A stretch of 64,000 nucleotides of DNA from CAYSGL01 sp964520985 (GCA_964520985.1 CAZFPB010000001.1:620001-684000), one strand, 5' to 3'; positions 32,804-42,015 are shown, numbered from the stretch's first letter. The notes: generated by a model not told the origin, from the sequence alone. A program made the numbers and translations.

Positions 32804-33211
32804 TTAAACGGCTTTCTTTTTACGTCCATATAATTCCAGGCGGTGATCGATGAGGTCATATCCCAGTTCAGCCGCAATCTTTTCTTTCAACGCTTCAAGC
32901 GCTTCATTTTGAAACTCAATCACCTCACCCGATTCCAGATCGATCAAATGGTGATGGTGTTCGACATTGATATCGTAGCGCGAAAAGCTCTCATTAAATT
33001 CGCGGCGCATGACGATATCCATTTCGTCGAGCATATTCAGCGTGCGGTACACGGTGGCGATGCTGATCGAGGGGTCGATCTCCTTGGCGCGCTCATAAAC
33101 TGTTTCAACGGACGGATGGTCCGTCGCCTCTTCCAGCACTTTGAGAATTGTTTTGCGCGGCCCCGTCATTTTCAGACCGGCATTGGCGCAGCGTTGTTCG
33201 AGTTCGGTCAT
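32804..33211 (-). CDS. fur: Ferric uptake regulator family protein (Fur)
   Basis: The 135-residue product has the Fur winged helix (MTGPRKTILKVLEEATDHPSVETVY, ISIATVYRTLNML) and the metal-binding segment YDINVEHHHHLIDLESGEVIEF. The CxxC zinc knuckle seen in E. coli Fur is replaced by DLES, as in alphaproteobacterial Fur/Mur. Which metal it senses (Fe or Mn) cannot be told. It stands next to the suf operon and upstream of the Cys/His-rich protein. Confidence 0.93.
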   Translation of the reverse strand: MTELEQRCANAGLKMTGPRKTILKVLEEATDHPSVETVYERAKEIDPSISIATVYRTLNMLDEMDIVMRREFNESFSRYDINVEHHHHLIDLESGEVIEFQNEALEALKEKIAAELGYDLIDHRLELYGRKKKAV

Positions 33212-33244
33212 AATGGCCTCTCTTATTATGGATAGGAGGCCAGC

Positions 33245-34795
33245 CTACTCTGCCGGGGTGAGAATTTCAACCGCTCTGTTGGTTATAGGCTCCGGGCGGC
33301 ATACACGGCTTTTCGGGAAAGATACGGTCACCGTCGTGCCAACCCCCTCTTCTGACTCAAGTTTGAGGGCGCCGCCGTGCAGTTCCGTCATCGCTTTGGC
33401 GAGCGGCAGGCCCAGGCCCGTGCCCTGATATTTGGTGCTGATACGCGGATCATTCAACTGACCGAACGGTTCCATCGCTTCGGCGATGCGATCTTGTGGA
33501 ATACCGACACCTGTGTCGGAAATAGTCATCGTCAACTCGCCATCATCCGCGATATAGGCTTTGAGATTAATTTCACCGCCATTGTCCGAATATTTGACCG
33601 CGTTGGTCAGAATATTGATCAACACCTGCCGGAGCAGACGCGGATCGGCGCGCAGGCGGTTAAGGTCTGGTTTGATGTGGGAATGAATGCGGATACCACT
33701 GCTCAACACGCGCGCATCCATCATCCGCGTAACCGATTCAATCAGGCCGGCAATATCGACATTCTGCTCATCCAGTTCGACGCGGCCCGCTTCGATTTTC
33801 GACATATCGAGTACTTCGTTGATGATCTCGAGCAGGTGGCGCGCGCTCAAATGAATGTCGCCCAGATATTCTTCGTACTTCGGATGGCCCAGTTCGCCAT
33901 ACATGTGCGTCACCATCATCTCGGAAAAACCGATAATGGCGTTGAGCGGCGTGCGCAATTCGTGCGACATGTTGGCCAGAAACGCAGATTTGGCATGGTT
34001 GGCGCTATCCGCCTGATCCTTGGCAAGGCGCAGCGACATTTCCATTTGCTTGCGGATGGTAATGTCCATCACTGTCGTTACCTGGAAGCGGCGACGCTGA
34101 CTTAATTCAAGTGTGGCAGAGGTATAGAGCGCATTGGCGATGCCGCCATCACGGCGGATCAGGCGCATCTCTCCGGTCGAGCGGATGCCGGTACGCAGGA
34201 ATTCTTCGTGATTGATGATGGCGAGTTCGCGCTCATTCTCGCTGATGATGTCGACGAAATCATGCCCTACCAGATCATCGCGATCCCAGCCAAAGGTGCG
34301 CACGAAGTTATCGTTCACCTTGATAATACGGCGATTATGATCGGTCACGATAATCCCGATCTCCGACACATCGAAGATGGACGTCAGCAGGCGCAGCGCA
34401 TCGTCGCGTTCGCGGTGTACGGATGTTTCATCCGCCATGGAGGGCTGGGCGATAACATCGATATAAAGCACCTCGCCCGCATCGGAAATAATCGGATTGA
34501 TCCAGAAACCTGGAATAAAAATATCACCCGGGAAAGTCGGCAGCGATTTGATACCAACCGCTTGTTTCTTTTCGAGCGCCACGCCGATGGAATGATTAAG
34601 GTGAATGCCGTTTTCCTTGTCCATCAGTTTGATAAAACATTGACCCACAAGATCGCTTTTATTTTTACCAAAAAACGCGACGGCCTTTTTATTGCATTCG
34701 ATAAGTTTGTAGCAACCTGGCACGGGGAGGATGACGAACCGCGCGACCGGCATCTGGTCGAATAACATATCGAGTTTGATATCGTTTGCGCTCAT
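33245..34795 (-). CDS. Soluble PAS-domain sensor histidine kinase
   Basis: The 516-residue protein has no membrane span. Two PAS domains (about 12-120 and 132-248) precede HisKA with the phosphoacceptor His278 (NMSHELRTPLNAIIGFSEM) and a HATPase domain with N box NILTNAVKYSDNGG, G1 SDTGVGIPQD and G2 GTGLGLPLAKAM. No response regulator is encoded nearby, so the partner is elsewhere. Signal unknown. fur lies 33 bases downstream. Confidence 0.92.
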   Translation of the reverse strand: MSANDIKLDMLFDQMPVARFVILPVPGCYKLIECNKKAVAFFGKNKSDLVGQCFIKLMDKENGIHLNHSIGVALEKKQAVGIKSLPTFPGDIFIPGFWINPIISDAGEVLYIDVIAQPSMADETSVHRERDDALRLLTSIFDVSEIGIIVTDHNRRIIKVNDNFVRTFGWDRDDLVGHDFVDIISENERELAIINHEEFLRTGIRSTGEMRLIRRDGGIANALYTSATLELSQRRRFQVTTVMDITIRKQMEMSLRLAKDQADSANHAKSAFLANMSHELRTPLNAIIGFSEMMVTHMYGELGHPKYEEYLGDIHLSARHLLEIINEVLDMSKIEAGRVELDEQNVDIAGLIESVTRMMDARVLSSGIRIHSHIKPDLNRLRADPRLLRQVLINILTNAVKYSDNGGEINLKAYIADDGELTMTISDTGVGIPQDRIAEAMEPFGQLNDPRISTKYQGTGLGLPLAKAMTELHGGALKLESEEGVGTTVTVSFPKSRVCRPEPITNRAVEILTPAE

Positions 34796-34862
34796 CTCAG
34801 CTCTTGCCCCTTGGAAGCCCTATTATAGCTACTTCCGCATAAAAGTGCCAAAAATCAGCGGA

Positions 34863-35513
34863 TTAGTGCGTACCGAACAGGCGATCACCGGCATCGCCCA
34901 GACCGGGGACGATAAAAGCGTTCTGATTCAATTGCTTATCAAGAGACGCAATGTAAATCTCGACCTCCGGGAAGGAAGCCTGCATTACCGCGACACCCTC
35001 CGGCGCCGCGACAAGCGCCATGAATTTCATATGGCTCGTCGGTACGCCATGCTGGCTCAGCAACTGGAAGGCATATTCGGAAGAGTGGCCGGTGGCCAGC
35101 ATCGGATCGACGACGATCCACATCTGCCCTTCGTGTTTGGGTAATTTTTTGAGGTACTCAACCGGGCGATGCGTTTCTTCATCACGGTAGAGACCGATAT
35201 AACCGACGGCGCTGTCCGGCATCAATTCCATCAACCCTTCGGCCATCCACTGGCCTGCGCGTAAAATCGGCACAATCGTCGGCGGCGTATCTTTCAGGAT
35301 CGGCGCATCCATCGCTTCGACCGGTGTGACGATATGCTTGGTCGTCAGCGCAAGGCTGCGCGTAATCTCATAGCCGATCAGCAACGCGATTTCGCGTAAG
35401 TGCTGGCGGAACTCGCGCATCGGTGTGTGCTTGTCGCGCATGCGCGAGAGCTTATCCTGCACCAGCGGATGATCGACAATGTGCAGGGCGGGAAAGTCAG
35501 GCAATGTTCTCAT
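34863..35513 (-). CDS. upp: Uracil phosphoribosyltransferase
   Basis: Salvages uracil with PRPP to give UMP. The 216-residue product has the N-terminal LVQDKLSRMRDKHTPMREFRQ segment, VPILRAGQWMAEGL, GYIGLYRDEETHRPVEYLKKLP, the PRPP-binding loop WIVVDPMLATGHSS, and the uracil-binding C-terminus NAFIVPGLGDAGDRLFGTH. Follows tgt by 5 bases in the same direction. Confidence 0.96.
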   Translation of the reverse strand: MRTLPDFPALHIVDHPLVQDKLSRMRDKHTPMREFRQHLREIALLIGYEITRSLALTTKHIVTPVEAMDAPILKDTPPTIVPILRAGQWMAEGLMELMPDSAVGYIGLYRDEETHRPVEYLKKLPKHEGQMWIVVDPMLATGHSSEYAFQLLSQHGVPTSHMKFMALVAAPEGVAVMQASFPEVEIYIASLDKQLNQNAFIVPGLGDAGDRLFGTH

Positions 35514-35518
35514 GATGA

Positions 35519-36757
35519 TTATTCCGGCAGATAGGTTTTGCGAAGCTCTTCCAGTGTACCCGTTTTAATCGCCGCGCGCACTTCGCGCATCAGACGGTTA
35601 ATGGTGGCGACGTTATGCTGGCTCAGAATCTGGTGCGACAGCATCTCCCCTGCTTTCAGCAGGTGGTGAATATAGGCCTTGGAATAATCGCGGCTGCATG
35701 GAATATCGAGCGACGCATCGAGCGGCTCAGGATCATCGCGGAAGCGCGCGTTCATCAAATTGATGCGCTCACCTGGCTCGCCTTTGATCAGCGCCATGCC
35801 GTGACGCGCAATGCGGGTTGGCATTACGCAATCAAACGTATCGATGCCGTGCTTGACGCCTTCAAACACATCTTTAATGCGGCCAATACCGAGGAAGTGT
35901 ACCGGGCGGTTCTCCGGCAAATGCGGGCGCGTCCATTCCAGAATGCCGTACATTTCTTCATCGGAACCGCCAAGGCAGCCGCCGATACCGATGCCGAAGA
36001 ACGGGCGCGACGCAATATACTGCGCACTCTCGATGCGCATATCTTCATAAACGCCGCCCTGCACCACGCCATAGAGCGCCTGCTTACCATCATGCGTATG
36101 CTCGAACGCCATGAGCGAGCGATCACCCCATCGCTGACTCATGCGCATGGAATTTTCGGTATATTCTTTGGTCACCTGATACGCCGTGCATTCATCCATC
36201 TGCACAATCAGGTCTGCTCCGAGCTTGCGCTGTATATCCATCGAGATTTCTGGATTGAGACAAAGTTTTTGCCCATCCAGATACGAGCGGAAGAATGCGC
36301 CGTCTTCATTGATCTTCAGCAAATTCTCTTTACGTTGCCCACGGTTGCGTCCTTTGATCTCGTCGGCACAGGAGCCGTTACCCATCGAGAATACCTGGAA
36401 GCCCCCGCTGTCGGTCAGCATCGGGCCGCGCCAGTTGGTGAAATTATGCAAGCCTCCCATTTTCTCGACGATGTCGGCACCCGGCTGAATCATCAGGTGA
36501 TAGGTATTGGAGAGAATAATATCGGTTTGCGCTTCGACCATCTGCGCGGGGGAAAGATTCTTGATCGACGCTTTGGTGCCGCAGAAAATATAATTGGGTG
36601 TTTCGATCGTGCCGTGCGGCGTTTTCAGCAGACCGGTACGCGCGCCCGATTTTTCATCGCGGTGCGTAATCTCAAACCCGTGCCCCGGATAAGAGACGTT
36701 CAAATCGAACTCTTTGGGCACAGGTTGCGGTTTAAATTTCTTTTTGCGGTCGGCCAT
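35519..36757 (-). CDS. tgt: Queuine tRNA-ribosyltransferase, divergent zinc site
   Basis: Exchanges guanine 34 for the queuosine precursor in tRNA. The 412-residue protein has MLTDSGGFQVFSMG with the catalytic Asp, FFGIGIGGCLGGSDEEMYG, and FDCVMPTRIARHG. It is unusual in two ways: the C-x-C-x2-C zinc ligands found before YSRAYLHHL in most bacterial Tgt proteins are replaced (LDIPCSRDYSKAYIHHL, a single displaced Cys), and about 17 residues (ADEIKGRNRGQRKENLL) are inserted after the catalytic motif. The His in SQHN is kept. Still most likely a Tgt-family enzyme. Confidence 0.9.
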   Translation of the reverse strand: MADRKKKFKPQPVPKEFDLNVSYPGHGFEITHRDEKSGARTGLLKTPHGTIETPNYIFCGTKASIKNLSPAQMVEAQTDIILSNTYHLMIQPGADIVEKMGGLHNFTNWRGPMLTDSGGFQVFSMGNGSCADEIKGRNRGQRKENLLKINEDGAFFRSYLDGQKLCLNPEISMDIQRKLGADLIVQMDECTAYQVTKEYTENSMRMSQRWGDRSLMAFEHTHDGKQALYGVVQGGVYEDMRIESAQYIASRPFFGIGIGGCLGGSDEEMYGILEWTRPHLPENRPVHFLGIGRIKDVFEGVKHGIDTFDCVMPTRIARHGMALIKGEPGERINLMNARFRDDPEPLDASLDIPCSRDYSKAYIHHLLKAGEMLSHQILSQHNVATINRLMREVRAAIKTGTLEELRKTYLPE

Positions 36758-36771
36758 TGTCTTTTACCCGT

Positions 36772-36798
36772 AAAAAACGGCGCATCGCTGCGCCGTTT
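36772..36798 (-). terminator. Intrinsic terminator after rpmB
   Basis: AAACGGCGCA (36775-36784) and TGCGCCGTTT (36789-36798) with a TCGC loop. On the minus strand the stem is followed by TTTTTTAC, so it ends the rpmB transcript just before tgt. Confidence 0.9.
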
Positions 36799-36822
36799 GT
36801 AAAACTCTCTATCGACGAAACA

Positions 36823-37113
36823 CTAAGCGGCAGCAGCTGCTTTTTTCTCGATTTCGGCTTTCAGCGAAGCCAGATCAGGATGCAGCTTGGTTTTGGCTGT
36901 GTTCTGGATGAATGCGTCGATACCGCCTTTGTGATCGAGCGTACGCAGACCGGCAGCCGTAGCGCGGATCTTGATTTTGCGTTTCAGCACTTCCGAGTAA
37001 ACGGATGTGTCCTGAACGTTCACTTCGAACGTGCGGCGGGTGGCGTTCAGCGCGTGAGAGCGGTTGTTCCCAACCATACGCTTTTTACCGGTGATCATGC
37101 ATTGGCGGCTCAT
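36823..37113 (-). CDS. rpmB: 50S ribosomal protein L28
   Basis: The 96-residue product starts MSRQCMITGKKRMVGNNRSHALNATRR, typical of L28, with RTFEVNVQ and KIKIRATAAGLRTLDHKGGI following. The length is the alphaproteobacterial long form. ATG 37113 has AAGGAAT upstream; 19 further upstream codons are open but would not match the family. Confidence 0.97.
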   Translation of the reverse strand: MSRQCMITGKKRMVGNNRSHALNATRRTFEVNVQDTSVYSEVLKRKIKIRATAAGLRTLDHKGGIDAFIQNTAKTKLHPDLASLKAEIEKKAAAAA

Positions 37114-37177
37114 AATGGTATTCCTTAAAGTCTTGGTCGATTCATCAAAATTCTGGCGGACAATAGCCAAAACCCGC

Positions 37178-38203
37178 TTATAAAGTCAACAGCTGATTGC
37201 CAGAAACCACAATCGCGCCCAGCAACACCGCCAGCCACAGGAAATGGGCCAGAATGGCGAGATACAGCGCCCGGTGAATATGCGCCGCGCCCAGCTGGGC
37301 CGTTGCGCCCCTCGGCCCCACCCACTCGCGGTGAATGGCGGTGCCCTCCAGATCGCGGGTAGCGCCGCCCAGCGTCACATTCATCCCGTAAGCAGCCGCC
37401 GAAACCGGCCAGCCGCCCTCATTATAAGGGGCCGCTTTGACTCCGCCCAGCGAGCGCGTCATCTGCGCCGTTGGGGTAAAGAGCGAGGCTATGGTAACCA
37501 GCAACCCGCTGATCAACCCGGGAATAAAGCCCATCAGCTTTTCAAGACCCAGCGCCAGATTGGCAAACCCGCGCCCATGACCGTCCTTGCCGAACCGCCA
37601 GATAAAGGCGGCCAGACCGGCATAGAGGTAGGCTAGCGGCAACCCGCCAACCATGAACCAGAAAAGCGGCGCCACGGCCCCTTTGTCGAACAGGCGAACC
37701 GCCAGCCCCATGCCGATGCGGGTAATGGTAAAATCGTCATTCTGAAGCAAATCTGAGCGGCTGGTCAGGGCAATCGTGCGGAACGCGCCTTTAATATTAT
37801 GGTCGCTCTCCAGCGCCTTTTTCACGCGAAACAGTGAATGCCACAGCGCCCCTCCGGCCAATAATGGCAACAGGCAGAGCATTTCCACCAGTCTATAATC
37901 CGGCCATAGCTGCCAGCCATAATGTGCCGCGCGGCCAATAAAGAAAGAAACAGCCATCATGACGGCGCATAAAACAAATCCGCGCAGCGCCAGATCGCCT
38001 ATAGGGCGGCCGGGTTTATCCATTTTCACCCCGAATTTTCCGAAAATCACATCCAGCGCCCGCCAGTATAAAGGCCCAGCAAAATGGCCAAACGGCCCGA
38101 GAATCAGCCCGGCCACACTGACCAGCGCCAAGGCGGCGGTGGCAACCGGCAGGCGGGCCTCGCTAAATATCTGCTCGTAGAAACCGGCGAATACATCTAT
38201 CAT
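37178..38203 (-). CDS. CobD/CbiB-like cobalamin biosynthesis membrane protein
   Basis: CobD/CbiB links aminopropanol phosphate to cobyric acid. The 341-residue product has several membrane spans and the family motifs ALTSRSDLLQNDD-like, GLPLAYLYAGLAAFIWRFG, and GGWPVSAAAYGMNVTLGG near the C-terminus. No other cobalamin gene is in the window, so the pathway context is not visible. The match is by family pattern, hence moderate certainty. Confidence 0.75.
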   Translation of the reverse strand: MIDVFAGFYEQIFSEARLPVATAALALVSVAGLILGPFGHFAGPLYWRALDVIFGKFGVKMDKPGRPIGDLALRGFVLCAVMMAVSFFIGRAAHYGWQLWPDYRLVEMLCLLPLLAGGALWHSLFRVKKALESDHNIKGAFRTIALTSRSDLLQNDDFTITRIGMGLAVRLFDKGAVAPLFWFMVGGLPLAYLYAGLAAFIWRFGKDGHGRGFANLALGLEKLMGFIPGLISGLLVTIASLFTPTAQMTRSLGGVKAAPYNEGGWPVSAAAYGMNVTLGGATRDLEGTAIHREWVGPRGATAQLGAAHIHRALYLAILAHFLWLAVLLGAIVVSGNQLLTL

Positions 38204-38312
38204 TCCATCAGCCTAACGCGGAATGCACCCCTTGCCTATCCGCAGAATCCGCCCCATCTTTATTGCGTTGCAATATATCTGCCTCTATGAGATAATAATC
38301 TTAAGGAAAACA

Positions 38313-39710
38313 ATGCTTTATCAAATTCACGAACTCCAGCATGCCCTTCTGACCCCGGCCCGCCTGATGGCCGAGACGGCGCAGATGGTTTTCAGCAACC
38401 CCTGGAACCCTCTGTCTCATACACCTTTGGGTAAAACGCTGGCCGCCAGCGGCGAATTGTTCGAGCGCGTCACGCGCCGCTTTGGCCGCCCGGAATGGAT
38501 GCTCGGCAACACCGAAATCAACGGCAAAGAAGTCGTTGTAAAGCCAGAGATGGTGGTTGAAAAACCCTTCTGCACTCTGACCCACTTCAAGCGTGACATT
38601 AAGCGCAAAGATCCACGCGTATTGATCGTCGCGCCGATGTCCGGCCACTATGCCACGCTGCTGCGCGGTACCGTTAAAGCCCTGCTTCCCCATCACGAAG
38701 TGTACATTACCGAATGGGTCGATGCGCGCCTTGTACCGCTTAAATCCGGCAAGTTCGATCTCGATGATTACATTACTTATTTGCGCGAATTCATGTCGAT
38801 GCTCGGCCCCGATACGCATCTGATTGCCGTGTGCCAGCCAGCCGTACCGGTGCTGGCCGCCGTTGCTTTAATGGCCGCCGATAATGATCCCAACCAGCCC
38901 AAATCAATGACGCTGATGGGCGGACCGATCGATACACGTCTTTCTAAAACATCCGTGAACGAGCTGGCAGAGCAACGCCCGCTGAGCTGGTTTGAAAATT
39001 CCGTCGTGCAGGATGTGCCCATTTATTATCCCGGCGCGTTCCGCAAAGTCTATCCGGGCTTCCTGCAACTCTCAGGATTTATGAGCATGAACCTCGACCG
39101 CCACGTTGGCTCGCACATGGAATTCTTCCAGCATGTGATTTCCGGCGACGGGTCTTCTGCTGAAAGCCACCGCAAATTCTATGATGAGTATAATGCTGTC
39201 ATGGACATCACAGCGGAGTTCTATCTGCAAACGGTCGATGCCGTGTTCCAGCGCCACCTCCTGCCGCGCGGGAAGATGAAATGGCGCGATCCACTGACTG
39301 GCCATCTGATTTCTGTGCGTCCCGAAGCGATCGAGAAAACCGCCCTCTTCACCATCGAAGGCGAACTCGACGATATTTCCTCGCGCGGTCAGACAACCGC
39401 CGCGCACGATTTGTGCTATTCGCTCAGCCAGAAAAAACAATACCATCTGTTCCAGCTCCAGACCGGGCATTACGGCATTTTCAACGGCCGCCGCTGGCGC
39501 ACCGAGATCATGCCCCGCCTGCGGCATTTTATCCGCCTGTGGGAGCCGGATGCCGACCCGATTCCGGCAGCCGACCTCGCAAAAATACCTGACATTGCCC
39601 CTGATCGTTTCAACCGGGATACACATGGGGTGGCCGCAGTGAAACGCTGGCTGAAAGAACGCGAAAGAACCAACGGAACCTTCACCCAGCAGAAGTCAGA
39701 AGACGCCTGA
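38313..39710 (+). CDS. phaZ: Intracellular polyhydroxyalkanoate depolymerase
   Basis: Mobilises stored PHA granules. From ATG 38313 (AAGGAAAA upstream) the 465-residue protein has the PhaZ1-type lipase box with catalytic Cys174 in place of Ser (LIAVCQPAVPVLA), an N-terminal YQIHELQHALLTPARLMAE region and VLIVAPMSGHYATLLRGT. The C-terminal half includes HYGIFNGRRWR with a candidate catalytic His. No PHA synthase or phasin is next to it. Confidence 0.92.
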   Translation: MLYQIHELQHALLTPARLMAETAQMVFSNPWNPLSHTPLGKTLAASGELFERVTRRFGRPEWMLGNTEINGKEVVVKPEMVVEKPFCTLTHFKRDIKRKDPRVLIVAPMSGHYATLLRGTVKALLPHHEVYITEWVDARLVPLKSGKFDLDDYITYLREFMSMLGPDTHLIAVCQPAVPVLAAVALMAADNDPNQPKSMTLMGGPIDTRLSKTSVNELAEQRPLSWFENSVVQDVPIYYPGAFRKVYPGFLQLSGFMSMNLDRHVGSHMEFFQHVISGDGSSAESHRKFYDEYNAVMDITAEFYLQTVDAVFQRHLLPRGKMKWRDPLTGHLISVRPEAIEKTALFTIEGELDDISSRGQTTAAHDLCYSLSQKKQYHLFQLQTGHYGIFNGRRWRTEIMPRLRHFIRLWEPDADPIPAADLAKIPDIAPDRFNRDTHGVAAVKRWLKERERTNGTFTQQKSEDA

Positions 39711-39941
39711 TTTCGGCGTTAATTTAATCTGTAAAATAGAACGATTCCCTCAAAAAATCGCAGAATTCTGCGGCGCACAAGTGTTTTTCATAACTTAAAC
39801 ACAAAATTTCGCCCCCTTATTCCCCAATCGAATCAGTCTATTATCAAATAGTTTTTCAAAGCATCATTTGCCTCTTGCCATCTAATTTTCAGGCGCTATA
39901 AAATGGATATATATAATCTATTTACCTTCTTAGAGGACTGC

Positions 39942-40727
39942 ATGGGCAAACGGGTTTCCCCGCTGCAAGCAGGGCGCAAACGCTTGCGCCCTAACACTAA
40001 AACTATGTCACAATCCAGTGACTTAGCGACCTTTGCTTACCCATTTTCTGAGATATCACCGCGCCTGAAAGTGAACATCAGCACCCGGGCCCGCCGCATG
40101 GCTCTGCGCCTCGATCCCAAGACGCGCCAGATGCTCCTTGTGGTGCCCCAAAAAGCCTCCTTAAGGGCCGCTTTCCGCTTTGCCGAAGAGAACCAGGAAT
40201 GGATCCGCGAGAAGCTCCGCGCCCTGCCCCGGCCCGTCGCCTTCAAGGACGGTGCGATCCTGCCGGTATTCGGCAAAGACCGCCGCATCGTGGTTCTGTA
40301 TAACCCGGCTTTGAAATTCACCGATATTCAGCTCCGTAAAGATGAAATCATTGTTACGACCAACAAGGCCGATCCGTCCGCGCGCATCCGCCGCTTCCTG
40401 ATGGATGAGGCCAAGCGTCGCATCGAAACCATGGCCGAAGAAAAAGCCGCCCTCATCCGCCGCACCGTTGCCGAGGTGCAGGTCAAAGACACCAAATCCC
40501 GCTGGGGCTCGTGCGCCGAAGATGGCCGCATCTGTTTCAGCTGGCGCCTCATCTTCGCGCCGCTCAAATCCCTTGACTACGTCGTCGCCCACGAAGTCGC
40601 TCACCTCGTCTACATGGACCACTCCGCCAATTTCTGGTCGGTCTGCGAGGATTTAAGCTGGGATTACCATGAGGGCAAAGGCTGGATGGAAGAAAACGGC
40701 CACGAACTCATGCGATACGGGCAGTAA
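39942..40727 (+). CDS. YgjP-type (M48-like) metallopeptidase
   Basis: The 261-residue product carries HEVAH at 217-221 with a downstream His (MDHSANFW), plus KSRWGSCAEDGRICFSWRLI, the YgjP/DUF45 family signature. These proteins are zinc-dependent and soluble; the substrate is unknown. ATG 39942 has AGAGGA upstream; ATG 40005 lacks a site. A 9-bp hairpin (39971-39992) falls inside the first codons if 39942 is used. The preceding 231 bases (39711-39941) are AT-rich noncoding DNA in which I see no clear element. Confidence 0.87.
   Translation: MGKRVSPLQAGRKRLRPNTKTMSQSSDLATFAYPFSEISPRLKVNISTRARRMALRLDPKTRQMLLVVPQKASLRAAFRFAEENQEWIREKLRALPRPVAFKDGAILPVFGKDRRIVVLYNPALKFTDIQLRKDEIIVTTNKADPSARIRRFLMDEAKRRIETMAEEKAALIRRTVAEVQVKDTKSRWGSCAEDGRICFSWRLIFAPLKSLDYVVAHEVAHLVYMDHSANFWSVCEDLSWDYHEGKGWMEENGHELMRYGQ
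39971..39992 (+). promoter_or_regulatory. 9-bp perfect hairpin near the ygjP-like gene start
   Basis: AGGGCGCAA / TTGCGCCCT with an ACGC loop. No T-run follows on either strand. It lies between two candidate starts (39942 and 40005). If 40005 were the true start this would be a leader structure; if 39942, it is within coding sequence. Confidence 0.45.
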
Positions 40728-40743
40728 ACAGCGAGGATTTCCT

Positions 40744-40905
40744 ATGCTTTATCACAAACCCACTCAAGCCGATTTACAAAGAACTGCGGCTGTTGCAGCG
40801 ATTGTTGCCTCTTTTGCCATGGTAGCCGTACCCACCGTCGCACCGGGCTACAAATATTTAAAATCTTTGATTGTCTCGGCGGAAACGCCTTCCCCTACGC
40901 CTTAG
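40744..40905 (+). CDS. 53-residue single-span membrane peptide
   Basis: ATG 40744 has GAGGA upstream. The peptide has one hydrophobic stretch (AAVAAIVASFAMVAVPTVAP) with a short N-terminus and a Pro/Ser-rich tail (SAETPSPTP). The stop overlaps the convergent ruvX gene by 11 bases. Family not recognised. Confidence 0.55.
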   Translation: MLYHKPTQADLQRTAAVAAIVASFAMVAVPTVAPGYKYLKSLIVSAETPSPTP

Positions 40906-41422
40906 AGATTTCAGCGCTCAGGTAATCCAACGCCCCCGACAAAATCGTCTGCGCGGCCAGAGCGTCAACCACTTCCTTGCGTTTGCTCGCTTGCATGCCG
41001 CGCTCGCCACTAAGGAAATCCTGCGCGGCGGAGGTCGTCAAACGCTCATCGCATAACGCAATCCACAGGTCCGTCCCCGGATTTATCCCCAGTTGCTGTG
41101 GATAATGTTTCATCTCGTCGATGAAGGATTTCACCCGGTCGCATGATGCGCTGATCGAGCCATCCATATTGAGCGGCCAGCCGAACACGAATCCGCCCAC
41201 TTCATATTCACGCACGATTTTACTAAGCGCCTCAATATCGCGCCCGAACTTGGTTCTCTGTATAGTGGTAAGGGGGGTCGCCAGTGTCTGGCGCGCATCG
41301 CACAGGGCAAGCCCTATCGTCTTGGTGCCGAGGTCGACGCCGAGCAAACGGACGCCTTTGGGGCAACTGGCTGCGATGTCTTTGATAAGACCGATGGGCA
41401 TAGGGCGTGTATACGCGATCAT
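40895..41422 (-). CDS. ruvX: Holliday junction resolvase-like protein RuvX (YqgF)
   Basis: RNase H-like fold; the family acts in 16S rRNA 5'-end processing and possibly on DNA junctions. The 175-residue product has LLGVDLGTKTIGLALCD (first catalytic Asp), VFGWPLNMDGS, DERLTTSAAQ (Glu) and KEVVDALAAQTILSGALDYL (last Asp). ATG 41422 has AAAGGCGGA upstream, so is preferred to 41401. It is divergent from gatC. Confidence 0.93.
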   Translation of the reverse strand: MIAYTRPMPIGLIKDIAASCPKGVRLLGVDLGTKTIGLALCDARQTLATPLTTIQRTKFGRDIEALSKIVREYEVGGFVFGWPLNMDGSISASCDRVKSFIDEMKHYPQQLGINPGTDLWIALCDERLTTSAAQDFLSGERGMQASKRKEVVDALAAQTILSGALDYLSAEISKA

Positions 41423-41501
41423 TCCGCCTTTTGCCACGAAAATACCCTTTGCGCGGCGCGGCGCTTTGCGGGTACAAAAAGAGGATAAAGGAAGCAAAAC
41501 C

Positions 41502-41783
41502 ATGGATTTGGATACCGTTAAAAAAGTCGCGCGCCTCGCCCGCCTCGAACTCAGCGAGGGGGAGATGGAAGCCACGCGCGTGAAGCTCGGCTCGATTATG
41601 AAATTCGTTGAACAACTGGGCGAAGTGAACACCGATAACATCGAACCGTTAGCCAATGTCGTCGATATCAAACTGCGCCTGCGCGATGATGTCGTCACCG
41701 ATGGCGGCATCCAGCAGGATGTCCTGAAAAACGCCCCGGAAGCGCTTGAAGGCTTTTTTGTCGTACCGAAAGTAGTGGAATAA
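41502..41783 (+). CDS. gatC: Glutamyl/aspartyl-tRNA amidotransferase subunit C
   Basis: GatC is the small subunit that stabilises the GatAB amidotransferase converting Glu-tRNA(Gln) or Asp-tRNA(Asn). The 93-residue product has VKKVARLARLELSEGEME and the C-terminal LRDDVVTDGGIQQDVLKNAPE with FVVPKVVE end. AAAGGAAG precedes ATG 41502. An unknown membrane gene, not gatA, comes next. Confidence 0.95.
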   Translation: MDLDTVKKVARLARLELSEGEMEATRVKLGSIMKFVEQLGEVNTDNIEPLANVVDIKLRLRDDVVTDGGIQQDVLKNAPEALEGFFVVPKVVE

Positions 41784-41787
41784 AATC

Positions 41788-42015
41788 ATGGCCAACTCCC
41801 TCACCCCTCAAAACGCACAACTTATTTCGAAAATGCTATACGCCTCAGGATTCATCTTCGCTGTCCTCGGCGCCATCTGTCTGGCCCTGCCGCAAGCCCT
41901 CGCCGGCTTTTTTGATCCCGAGACCAGCCGCCTCGTGGCCGGCTCTTTCCTGTTTATCGGCGTGAGCGATTTCGTCATCGCCCGCTTTGTGTTTGATAAG
42001 GTAAAAACCAAATGA
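41788..42015 (+). CDS. Unknown 75-residue membrane protein between gatC and gatA
   Basis: Two membrane spans (ISKMLYASGFIFAVLGAICLALP and LVAGSFLFIGVSDFVIARFVF) joined by a short loop. It begins 4 bases after gatC and its stop overlaps the gatA start (ATGA), so translation is likely coupled. It resembles small DUF-type two-span proteins; family not recognised. Confidence 0.75.
   Translation: MANSLTPQNAQLISKMLYASGFIFAVLGAICLALPQALAGFFDPETSRLVAGSFLFIGVSDFVIARFVFDKVKTK

Noticed and set aside
35615..36802. Plus-strand frame across tgt (about 395 codons)
   Set aside because: Fully antisense to tgt, without ribosome site or motif.
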